The translations under genes were made by a program, and so were the position numbers. The notes under the pieces are model-generated. The model made no database searches. It had not been told where the DNA came from and was given only the letters and a program-made list of their open reading frames with translations. Below are positions 35,601 through 46,926 of a DNA stretch of 64,000 nucleotides, one piece after another; position 1 is the stretch's first letter, and every line of letters starts with the position of its first letter. The DNA comes from Chionis minor (Eukaryota > Chordata > Aves > Charadriiformes > Chionididae). The stretch spans positions 646,142 through 710,141 of the forward strand of contig VZSF01003319.1 in the NCBI GenBank assembly GCA_013398295.1. The letters are read 5' to 3'.

Positions 35601-38600
35601 AAAATACATCAAACATTGAATATAGAGATATAACTATGTTGTTGGAATGACCAGAATTCATCTTATATAAATGCTATTTTGAGCAATACATAGCAGAAGT
35701 GATTTAAATACTACCATGCTACTATCTCCCAGAGTAAAAATAAGCATTCTGTAATGCTCTGTAAGCAATGTGAGCGCATTAAGTATCTGAATGAACTAAA
35801 TTACAGCCAGAAGGTGCCCCTTTCAAATAATTTTGTTGAAGCACAAATAGAAAGACTACAATATAAAACGGAAAGAGAGATGATGAATGCCAACATCCTC
35901 TATTACACGGTCAGCAGATATTCATTGCATCTGTAAACACTGATAGCATTTACTATGCCTTGGGAAGTAGGTAGCCTGCTAGAGACTTTTTCCTCTTATG
36001 TGCCACACTGGTTTTCCATCCACTTTTTTTTAACACCTAGGAATTACTATAGATCAAACCCCTTATTTCAAAATCCCATGAGGCCTTTTAAGAAAAAACA
36101 TACTTTTTATAAATCTAAGTGCTTCTTACGGCTGTCAAACACTATCAGTCAAATTTATCTCACAAAGCATTAAACAGTCTTGGGCTGTTATACAAATTTG
36201 GATCATAAATTTAAAATCTGCCTTGTCCCTGTTACCTATTTACAGGAGACAAAGACCTCAGTACAAAAAAGATTAATAATTTTGGGGGTTAGCAGAGGTG
36301 ATCATGAGTCATACTATAAGTACAATATTTATTTTACACAATTCAACAATTATTCAGGAGCTCTGCAAAAGAATTAAAAGTTATGCTCCACTAATATCAT
36401 ATATTAGATGAGAAAGTTTTCATCTTTCTTCACTGTCGGTCTTGCACATATCTTGTAGAGAAACGTCTCCGAGGTCACAACCAATAAAGAAAAATTTACT
36501 TAAATAAACTTATTCTTAAGAGTTCAGTGATATCCACCCCCATTGGTTTAGAGTGTGCCTTTCACAGAGCGGCTTGCTTCATCTTTATCTCACCTGAATA
36601 CTGATAGAAGAGAAAGGCAATTGTTCATGAAGAAGGGAATACCAGTGTCACTAATAAATTTATCTTTGTTACAAAAAAAATAAGATCAGATCAGACTCTG
36701 TGCTACTAATAGAAAACAGGTTTACTAGATGTACTTTATCAAAAACTTGAATTTTTTTCAATTGATGGGAGTTTGCCAATTTCATGAAATTATTCCCAGA
36801 TGCAAGAAAGTATATAAATCCAACACACCCAGATTCAAAAAACAGAAAAGACAATGGAAAAAGCTGAAGCCTCTGCTTGTTTGGTAATATCTGGTGACAC
36901 ACCAATTCAATAAGGAATTTATACATCTGAGAGGTTTGAGATTGGGAAAATGGAAGGTGTTTAAAGTGAATTATTAAAATTTGCAACATTTATATTACTG
37001 TGAAGAAACTGAATTCAGCTCTTGCAAGCATTTCAGTATTTGGCCAAAACCAGACCCTGAAACAGAGCAATATATTTTCTCCTGTCATTCACTGCCTCTC
37101 CAATTACCAAGCTTCAATCCACTTCTCAGAGGAGTAAGAAACATGAAAGACAGTTCTGTGAATGACTGATTAACATGGAAAAGATCATTTCATGAAGATC
37201 ATATTGTATTCCTAACAAGATCAAAAGTGTGCACTAAATTATTGTTATGATAATTACCTTCAGCAGAACTTGTCTTATTGTTAAAAAGCAATAATAAGGT
37301 ACCTTAACAGGCAGAATAATTACATGTAACTGCTGTAATTAATAAGTTAATTCTCAGGTAAAAATGATTTATATCATAGGAATTATGTAAGTGCTGCCAT
37401 TTTAATTCTTACTGCAATACCTTAATATAATTTAAATCAAGCATTATTAATATTTCTAAACCTTTACTTTAATAAGGTGAGAGAACAAATTCAGTTCAGG
37501 AAGACCATTTCATTTCTGCGTCACCAGACTGGAATGCCTGAAACTGAGTATCAAAATATGCATATGGATTCTCAATGAGGAGAAGGGAGGGAGAAGAGAG
37601 CAGAGGTTAATATTTGTACACACAGCTTTTGTGACATCAGTTTGTTCCTTTTCCAGCAGGTGTCATTCCAAAAATCTTTCTTCACTGTCAGAGATGTTTT
37701 GCTATCAAACATTAATTCTTGTATTCCACTGCATGATCAAAAAGAAATTTCACAGAGATTTAATCCTCCATTCTGCCCTTAAAGAATTTGTGCCAGAATT
37801 TGCTGTTTCATATAAACAGTGAATTTCATTAATTGCCTTAAGATCTTTTTTTCTCTGATGACCTACATTGCTATTTTTGAGTGATATTCAGAAAGCCAAA
37901 AAATGTCAGAGTGATTTCAGTCATGTTTTTTAATAAGTGGTTCATTAGGGTACTATGAGTATAAAATAACTCCCAACTACTGACATCTTACTACCAATAG
38001 TCCTAGATGATTTTTAAATAACACAACACAGATAGCTCTTGCTGGCGTCCTTATTACATAAGAAGTCATCACTTTTTGCACAGATGATAAACAGTTTTTA
38101 CGATGTCACAGCATGATTTATAAAAGACTTACTGCAAATAAAAACCACTCAGCTTGTTGGCATCCCCGATACTTCATGATTTGGGGATTCACTGGCTTCG
38201 AAAATGGCTTCCTCAAAAACTGAATACAGAAACTGTTCTTTGTTAGTCCTTCAGAAAGAGGAATCCCACTTACTCAATGTGAGAACAAGTGTATTTTCTA
38301 CTGCGTTTTTAATACTTAAGTAAATTTCTTCCCAAAGACTCTGCACTAAACTTGAATTGAATTGATGATTTTTTTAAAATATCACTCTTGGCTACAGGAA
38401 ATCAATACTATTAGAATACAATATTTCTTCAATATATGCAGCACTACTTACATAATCAGAAATCATTTCACAGAAGTAAATACATAAATCATTCCACACC
38501 TGAAATTGCATACAACTTGTGTCTCTCAGCTTCATTTAATAACTCAAAAATTACAAGCGAGAGTTACATCTCTTACTTGCAAAGGTGTTGAAAATTGCCA

Positions 38601-38656
38601 TAAAAGTTGCAGCCAAACATAAAGTAAGTGGATGAAGCTTTATTTTAGTTAACTAC
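29666..38656. other. Non-coding AT-rich DNA, nothing recognised
   Basis: Open frames stay near or below about 107 codons and have no protein signature. A 17-T run lies near 34770. Confidence 0.6.
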
Positions 38657-39183
38657 TGTTGTGAGTTAACCTCAGTTAATAGGTTAACCTCTGTGGGGCT
38701 CCCCACAGAGCTGCTCACTCACACTCCCATGGGATAGGAAAGAGAATAGGAAGAGTAATTAAAACACGAGATTCTTTCACTACTTCCCATCGGCAGGCAG
38801 ATGTTTAGCCACTTCCAGGAAAGAAGGGCTTTATCACATGTTACAGTTATATGGGAAGACAAATGCCAGAACCCTGAATATCACCCCCCTTCCTGCTCCT
38901 TTCCACTAGCTTTATTGCTGAGCACAACATCACACGGTGTGGAATATCCCTTTGGTCTGGTGGGGTCAGCTGGGACAGCTGTATCCCCTCCCAGATTCTT
39001 GTGCATCCCCAACCTACTCATTGGTGGGCCGGTGTGAGAAACAGAAAGGCCCTGACAAGCGCTGCTCAGCAATAGCTAAAACACTGGTGTGTTATCAACA
39101 CTGTTTTGCTCACAAACCCAACACAATGCACCATACCAGTTACTATGAAAAAAATGAACTCTATCTCAGCCAAAACCAGCACA
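38657..39183 (-). mobile_element. Second copy of the same LTR family, diverged, no visible target duplication
   Basis: The ends TGTTGTGAGTTAACCTCAG and AAAACCAGCACA match those of the LTR at 14680-15245. Shared internal blocks include the GTCAGCTGGGACAGCTG-like segment, CCCTCCCAGATTCTTGTGCA, CAACCTACTCATTGGTGGG and GTTATCAACACTGTTTT. The orientation is the same (minus in sense). At the place where the first copy has TATAAA this copy reads AATAAA (minus strand). The flanking five bases differ (ACTAC on the left, ATTGT on the right), so the duplication has decayed or an end was lost. No internal retroviral genes are next to it. Confidence 0.75.
38689..38710. repeat. Perfect inverted repeat: 10-bp arms, 2-base loop, inside the LTR
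   Basis: CTCTGTGGGG (38689-38698), CT, then CCCCACAGAG (38701-38710). The copy at 14680 has no such structure at the equivalent place, so it seems private to this insertion. Just upstream, GTTAACCT occurs twice (38664 and 38683 regions). Confidence 0.65.
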
Positions 39184-42100
39184 ATTGTGTATAATTAATA
39201 AAATTAAAACTGACCGCATACATAAAGGAAAGACCAATCCAAATAAAACCATATTCTCAAATTCATTTTCTATGTATTCCCTACATAGATGCTAAGGTCA
39301 CGCTGAAAATTTTAAAGCTAGTAAGATGCTAGTGTGGTAACTGTGTACTATAGTATATGTATACAATAAGGCACAGCAATTAGTTTGATGATAGTCTAAG
39401 CATCTAAGAGGCAAAAATAACATAAGTACTGGCTGTTCGGTTACTTTGCAGGGAAAGCAGAGCCAGGTGTCAAATGAACTCAGACATCTTTCAGAGGAAA
39501 GTAAAGAGATGAGCAATTCCTAAAATGCATTTTAAAGAGTTTGTCATATCTGTTTGTTGACAAGCAGATGATGTTATCATTTGCGTTTTCATCAGCATTG
39601 CCATACAACACTGCAAGCTTTAACAGCATCCTCTGCAGAGACGACCTGGAGGAGCTTTGGGACCAGACAGATTCACCGAATGCCCCCAGCAGGGAACTCT
39701 CTTCCAGCCAGTCATCAGGTCAGGCCCAACGTGAGAGACAAAACCATAGGGCTCAAAGGCTGTAGCAGACCGTAGCTCAAAGAGGCTGAGCTCTACTTGC
39801 AAAGCAGTTCTATTAGTCCTCTTGAAAATACAAGGGCAGCCAAAGCCATAATATTTACAAAACATCATCTCCTTTGAAGGGATGCCCATGCAACCTTGGC
39901 ACACATCAGCTGCTAGTGTATGATGCCACCAGCATGCTGAGAATTAGGGAAAGAGAATGCATCCTTGAAATTCACAGGAATGCGGATTGCAAATGAGGCA
40001 GAGGGATAACTAGAAAACAGAAACCAAAGAAACATTTCAGTTGTGTGAAACAACCCTCACCAGCAGGACAGTGATGGATTTTTCCCACTTCTTCCCCAAT
40101 GCTAGCAAATGCCCTGGAAGAAATCTAGACTAAGAGACCTGGGCTTCAGGTAGGTGTTGATAATATATTGTTTTTTCCTTTTTACAACTCTGTTTCCAAT
40201 TTTGTAACAACCCACCTAACATACTTTCATAAAGTAAACCAGAATGACTTTTTTTTTTGTGTTTGTCCAGTCAATAATATTGGTCTTGATTGGTCTCTAC
40301 TGATTTGACACGACGTGGGCTTGGGAATGGTAGGTCTATTTCCAGTGGCACACATATTTACCTTCAGTGCCACATACCCAAGAGACATTTAGGATTCTCA
40401 AGAGTAGGCATAAAGCTTTAGCACCCACCTGATGGAGTCACATTTAAGGATTTATGATGTCAGGCATTAAATCAGAGAGAAAAATAATGTCCTCTATCAA
40501 ATGAAAAAAACTGTGATTCTTTGTGGAAAGAGAAGACAGCTTATAAATTCTGATATATTTGGATTTTTTGGGGTGATTTTATTGTCTTTTTTTTAAGAAT
40601 GTTTGCTCAAAGATGAGTAAAATTTGATTTAAGTATGATACAATGACAGTGAGCAAAATAGGGTAATTGTTTCAAATCTTCTATTGAGTTTCTTTGATAC
40701 ACCTCTAAAAAAGTATAAGTTATTTATGGTCGTTATAGTCCCTGAAGCTAGATGTCGGCTAAATATAGGATTTTAAAATATTCTTGTGAATTAAAGTGAG
40801 AAGAGAGTGCTCTGGTGATGAAAGAAAATATGCCATTATTTAATGTATTTTTTTTTTAAAAAAATTAGACTACCAGTGTCAATTCACCTAACTTACATCC
40901 AAAATCTGTTAGGTCCCTTTCTTGCAAATTTCTCCGCAAATAATTCCAATGAATACCTCTGTGATTTCTACACTTGGAGGCAAGGCCACAAAAAAAGTTT
41001 TTCACAATACCCAGACCTCCCTGGATTTAAAATAAACAACCAGTCCATAATATACATGTGTTAAGAGACTGCTGTTATTGTCCCATAGATAGACAAATAA
41101 CTAAAGAAAAATAAGCATTATTAGTGTTCTTTGGACCTTTGCTATCCATATATTGCAAGACCGTGATTCACCTTAGAGGAGGAAAAATACTTGAAATAAT
41201 AGGCGTGAGTAGAAGCCACTACAGTAAAAACATTTCAAACAAGTACAATGTAAAATAGCTTCTCAAATTGAAATTACTAAGATAGTGACACAGTATTACA
41301 AATTTTAGTCAATTACTTTTGCCGAAGACAACCGTACACTTAATGTATAAAGCATAAAGTTATGCTAGCTTTATCAAAAGAGATGGAGACACAGGAAGCA
41401 CGTGAAATATATTTCTCCCTTATGAGTTTCAAAGACCTGTTTTCTTTGAAAAGTTTTTCCTTCTACAATAAACCAATTACACTAATCAATGCCTTTCATT
41501 ATTAATTTAAGCCATAATTATTTTAAGTGATAAGAAGTTCAACTTTGCATCTTTTTTCCCAACTTCACTTTTTTGCAGTTACAAAAACCTGTGGCTCATT
41601 ATGCTGTACAGATTGATTTGAAACTGAAGCAGCAATTAATTCTAAAATAACAAAAAGGAGTGTTAATTATCTGCAAGAGTCTAAACTCTGCTAAATGATT
41701 ATTTCCACCATAAATATCAGGGTATACAGGCCACTGATTATCATCAAAAGCAACTAAGAACATCCCAAGACCCCACAGAATCAAGGGGTCACCGTAAGTC
41801 TTTCAGATTATTTCCACCCAAGGGCCTGGCTAGAGTTACAGCGAAGAGATAAGGAGGGTGTCACACTTCAGCTCAAACTCGCATTTGAGAATGCAGGATA
41901 GTTCATATTCTAAAACTGAAACACTCTGAGCTCAGATTGTAAATTTAATTTTGGTAGTCAAGAACATAAGGGAAAATGAAAGCAGTTTTCATGTTTCAAA
42001 AAATTCTTTCAGAAAGAATAATAATACAATAACTGTTCTCTTATTTGAGAGAAATACTTCCGCTTTAACAGTTTTCAGCACTTACCACGCAATTTAACAC

Positions 42101-45100
42101 ACACGAGCTTACTTAGATCTTCTATAATCAAGGGGTTTGGAAACTGCTTTTAGAATAAGCACACCACTCAGACGGGTAAAGAACATTCTGAACTAGTTTA
42201 TCAAATAGATATACGCAAATGCAAAAAAATTAATTCAAGTCTTAGAAACACTTTTCACTGTGGTATCATAGAGAAATGTGCCCGGAAACAAATTAGTGGG
42301 AATCCACATGAAAGTCAAAATTATATCAGTCTCTGTTACACTTACTATAAGGTTCCTTGTTAGTTTTACAATACTGAATTTCCACTGCAGTCCTCCAAAC
42401 TATCCACCCAAGTCTCCCTGCAGCTAACATACAGATCCCAGCTTTGTTTTCTCCCCACTGCAGAGCAACCCAGTTACCTGAGCCCTGACCCTGCTGCTAC
42501 AGACTTCACTGGTTAACCTCCCATTTGGGATAACCAAAGACATCTTTTCCCCTTTAAGGACTGCAAGCGAAACCACACAGAATACCATTTTTTTAAAAAA
42601 CATGTGCCTCAAAATACAACAAGACTGCCTTGAAAAAAAATGTTTCAACCCTTTGCATATGTACATTAGAAAATCACTTCATTCATTTATGCTTCCTGTC
42701 TAAAAAGGAGCCGCAAGCAATTATTCTTGTGAAAAGACTACGACTTTTCTAAGCTGATTCGAACATACACTAATGAAAAGGTGAATGACTAATGAGCATA
42801 GGTTTTTGATGAAGAACTTCTGCCCATCAGAGAGAAGTCTGTGTTCTGGGACCTAACACTATCTCTCCCTCTACAAAGCATACTCAATACTTGGGGTTTG
42901 TTGCCAAGTCACCTCTACAACTGGAAATAGGTGGTTTTCAGAAGAAATATAAAAATACCTCTGAGCCACAGGTACAAAACTAGTTCACAGAAAAGAGATT
43001 GCATTTTCCTGAAACGTTTTTTGTGTGTAAACAGTACCACAATACTAATCTATATTCACTTAGGTATTCTAACATTATTGTCCTCATTAGCACTTACCCT
43101 AATATGTTTCATCTAAGACTATGTATGTACAGGTTTGGTAAAAAATTATGCTACTGCGAATCAGCCATACAGAGAAGAAAAAGACAGCATCATACAGATA
43201 CAAGACAGAAGGCTCCTTATCAAAGAAAAGCTGAAGATGTGACTTCTGTTCCTCTCTGCCTCAGCTGGAAGATCAATTTTCTCTATATCCTGATGCTCCC
43301 CTTTCTAAGATCCATCATCAATTTTCTGTATTCTACAATCTATTTATTTCTATCACTGAATCCACCAGATAAAGCTCTGACCCTCCAAGAACAAATTCTC
43401 TACATATAAACTAACAAACAAGTACTTCATTCAGTTTCAACTGACATAAGCAGACATGGAGGTTCCACACTAATGTCTCAGCACTCCCTCTGGCTTCAAA
43501 AAGAACGTTTAAATTCTCAGTGTTAAACCCAAAACTCTAGCTTCCAGATCTGGTGATCATACCTGAATCTCTCACCAATAAACTGCATTGCTGATATGAT
43601 AATTTCTTTTATTTAAATACTGGGAGTTCCCTCATTAAAAATCCCTGAGAATCAATAAATGCTATTGGAGATAAAATAAACCAGCTATTACATGATAAAT
43701 GAAGCAGGTTCTTATAAATATGGTAAAAGTTTAAAAATCATAAAGGGTTCTCTACAGGTGCTAATTTTACTACTTGAATGAAATTAATAAGACTCTCCAT
43801 AAAACAGCAGGAGATCCTTAGATTACATGAGTAATCAGCAAGAAAATTTATTGTGGATTCATGAAGCACAAAATGTTTGTGTAATATATGCAAAAGTGGT
43901 ACTTTATTCTCTGCAGTGAACAATTCTGAGTACTTATAATAGAAAAATATTTAACAGTTTGAAAACTCTCGAGGCATAGTTTCAAAAAGTTGTTCAACTG
44001 TGTTTAATTCAAGTCATGACAAACTAGTGATGAAAGAAGGACCACCTTATTTTAATATCCGTCAGGACCCATTATTAAAATAACTATTTAAGGTTAAACG
44101 ACAGACATGAGACAACTGAAAATCCAACTTGATGTCTAGGGAAGCAGGATTTAGGAGAGTGAGATACGCAGATTGGGTAGTATATTAATCTGAAAAGCTA
44201 AACTACTTTTCGTTATCTGATATCCTGAAATGGCATAGAGGCAAGTGATAAATTTAACACTTGAATACAAAAAATATTAAAAGACATTTTCCGTTGCATG
44301 TAATCGCAGGCACTCATTATTTAAGGGATGTTTTCTTTTAGGGTGCTGTGCAATTAGAATGTGCTGCTTGGGTAGCATATTTAGCTCAATAGCTATCAAC
44401 GGACATTTACTTCACACCACTTCTTGGCTGCTGCATGTATAATGTATTTATTTACATGACTACTTCTTACTGTAAACCTCATGGATGTTTTACGAACCAT
44501 TTTGGATGAAGACATTCTAGCAGTAGCCCAAGAGAGGAAATTCTATCCCATCTGGGCTACTAAATTCTCAGCAAATTATGTCCTTGGAGAAACAGTGTAT
44601 AGCCCAGCTTTCATCCTTCTTCAAAAATCTTTTATTACAATGTATCATGGAATCATGAGTTTGTGTTCAATAATTTACATTTAATATTTATTGATTGCTG
44701 CAATTAATTGCTTTTGGTTTGTACTTCTGGGTTTAATTAAGTGGACTAAAAGTGTCAATATACTGCGGCTGTTCAACTGACTCTCAAATGAAACTAAATA
44801 ATACTTTACTATGACTAGTTATTAATGTTCTGTCAATGAAACAAGCAAGGGGACTGCACGGGTCAGGGAACTGGTAATAATAACAGAATACAGAGCCTTT
44901 AATTTTTAGATTAACTGCTCAGCACAGTTTAACAGTAGCTAAAATTGTTGTGATCTAAAGATGCTGACTTACTTATGTTATGTGAAACAAGATTACTGGT
45001 AACAGCTTAGTTTCTGGCATCCACACCTTGAAAGCCATCACCAAGTGGCCTCCTTTGCTAGGTCCGCTTACACAGTACGGCGCTACAGACATCACCTGGG

Positions 45101-45609
45101 TCTGCTCACGTCCTCAGCAGAGGGGAGCAAGCTCTGCCTAACTTCAGACCTGACTGAAAGCCACGCGGCTGTGTCAATACAGTGCGAAACCAAAGCAAAC
45201 ACATCTTACAGCCAGGCCACAAATATCAACTGGAGCTTGTGAGCATAAAAATACGTTCATGTGGCTTTTGAGTCGAATCTCTGCCCTATTCTGCAGGCCT
45301 AGTGTGGGCAACAGCAATATACAGTGTGGATATATCCACTGACAATTCAGTAAAGAGTCTTTGCATCCAAGTAATTTGGGGACTAATCCGCACCGTGACT
45401 TTTACAACCATTCACCCCGTTAAAGGACTGTAATCCAGCAACGTAAATAGATTCATCGCTGCAGAACATGCTGCACTTGTCAAGTAGAAAAAAGGAAGAC
45501 CTTTATTTCCAGAGCTTTGGCACTTTGCAAAAATACTATATTAAAGTTTATGCAAAGAAAGTGGCTATGTTTGATGAGGTAAATTGGTACATCTCCTTTG
45601 ATAGCAACA
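39184..45609. other. Non-coding AT-rich DNA, nothing recognised except one palindromic motif
   Basis: A slightly GC-richer patch at about 39620-39780 has overlapping short frames on both strands that I cannot assign. A 136-codon frame at 42999-43409 has no signature. The palindrome at 44700-44711 is listed separately. Confidence 0.55.
44700..44711. promoter_or_regulatory. 12-bp palindrome GCAATTAATTGC, homeodomain-type motif
   Basis: A perfect palindrome around TTAATT/ATTA cores, the kind of site bound by homeodomain dimers, followed by GGGTTTAATTAAG about 30 bases on. Binding is not demonstrated. Confidence 0.2.
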
Positions 45610-46926
45610 TAAATTGGACCATGCAGCAGATAGGGAATTTACTGGATGGTTGTACTCAAAGAGCTGTGGTCAACAGCTTGATGTCCAAGTGGAGACCAGT
45701 GATAAGGTGGGTTCCTCAGGGGTCGGTACTGGGACTGCTGTTGTTTAACAATTTTGTCGGCAACGTGGACAGAGGGATGGGATGCACCCTGAGCAAGTTT
45801 GCCGACAGCACCAAGCTGCGTGGAGCTGTCAACACGCTGGAGGGAAGGGATGCCATCCAGAGGGACCTGGACAGGCTTGAGACGTGGGCCTATGTGAACC
45901 TCATGAAGTTCAAAAAGGACAACTGCGACGTCCTGCACATGGGTCAGGGCAATCCCAAGCACAAATACAGGCTGGGTGGAGAATGGATAGACAGCAGCCC
46001 TGAGGATAGGGACTTGGGGGATGTTGGCTGATGAGAATCTCAACATGAGCCAACAATGTGTGGTCACAGCCCAGAAAGCCAACTGCAACCTGGGCTGCAT
46101 CAAAAGCAGTGAGGCCAGCAGGGCGGGAGAGGTGATTCTGCCCCTCTATTCTGCTCTGGTGAAACCCCACCTGGAGTACCGTGTCCAGCTCTGGAGCCCT
46201 CAGCACAGGAAGGAAATGGACCTGTTGGAGGAAGTCCAGAGGAGAGCCACAAAGATGCTCAGAGGGCTGGAGCACCTCTGCTATGAAGACAGGCTGAGAG
46301 AGCTGGGGCTGGGCTCCCGAGAGACCTTAAANCCCAGAAAGCCAACTGCAACCTGGGCTGCATCAAAAGCAGTGAGGCCAGCAGGGCGGGAGAGGTGATT
46401 CTGCCCCTCTATTCTGCTCTGGTGAAACCCCACCTGGAGTACCGTGTCCAGCTCTGGAGCCCTCAGCACAGGAAGGAAATGGACCTGTTGGAGGAAGTCC
46501 AGAGGAGAGCCACAAAGATGCTCAGAGGGCTGGAGCACCTCTGCTATGAAGACAGGCTGAGAGAGCTGGGGCTGGGCTCCCGAGAGACCTTAAAGAGGCC
46601 TTCCAGCATCTGAAAGGGGTCTACAATAAAGCTGTAGAGGGACATGTAGGGACAAGGACATGTAGTGATAGGATAAGGGATAATGGTGTTAAACTGGAAG
46701 AGGGTAGATTTAGATTAGGTATTAGGAAGAAATTCTTTACTGTGAGGGTGGTGAGGCACTGGAACAGGTTACCCAGGGAAGCTGTGGATGCCCCATCCCT
46801 GGAAGTGTTCAACGCCAGGTTGGATGGGGCTTTAAGCAACCAGGTCTAGTGGGAGGTGTCCCTGCCCATGGCAGGAGGGGTGGAACCTTTAAGGTCCCTT
46901 CCAACCCAAATCATTCTGTGATGCTA
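45610..46926 (+). mobile_element. CR1 LINE, 5'-truncated, reverse transcriptase C-terminal part and 3' end
   Basis: From about 45615 the translation follows the CR1 reverse transcriptase: LLDGCTQRAVVNSLMSKWRP, then VPQGSVLGLLLF, then the polymerase box. That box reads FADSTKL (45798 onward) where active elements have FADD. The frame shifts near 46015, continues with ADENLNMSQQ and the [13 protein letters not shown] thumb region, and resumes after an N at 46332. It ends with FRLGIRKKFFTVRVVRHWNR and LEVFNARLDGAL. The 3' tail GGTCCCTTCCAACCCAAATC with an ATTCTGTGAT-type end is the CR1 terminus. The element is a dead, 5'-truncated copy. About 262 bases are present twice around the N (see that entry), which inflates its length. 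Confidence 0.88.
46070..46594 (+). repeat. Exact 262-bp tandem duplication separated by a single N
   Basis: Bases 46070-46331 and 46333-46594 are identical in a base-by-base reading (offset 263), and the only base between them is N at 46332. If one copy is removed, the CR1 reads through normally (TTAAAGAGGCC). Identity in both copies of a diverged, dead element, with the breakpoint exactly at an ambiguous base, points to an unmerged overlap in the assembly rather than a biological duplication. Confidence 0.85.

Noticed and set aside
38801..39194. Several 60-85 codon frames
   Set aside because: All lie inside or across the second LTR.
44481..44684. 67-codon frame starting MDVLRTILDEDILAVAQERK
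   Set aside because: It reads like protein for about 40 residues but has no family signature, splice borders or supporting neighbours.
45639..46538. Minus-strand frames of 85-154 codons
   Set aside because: They are antisense to the CR1 reverse transcriptase. Two are duplicated only because of the repeated block at the N.
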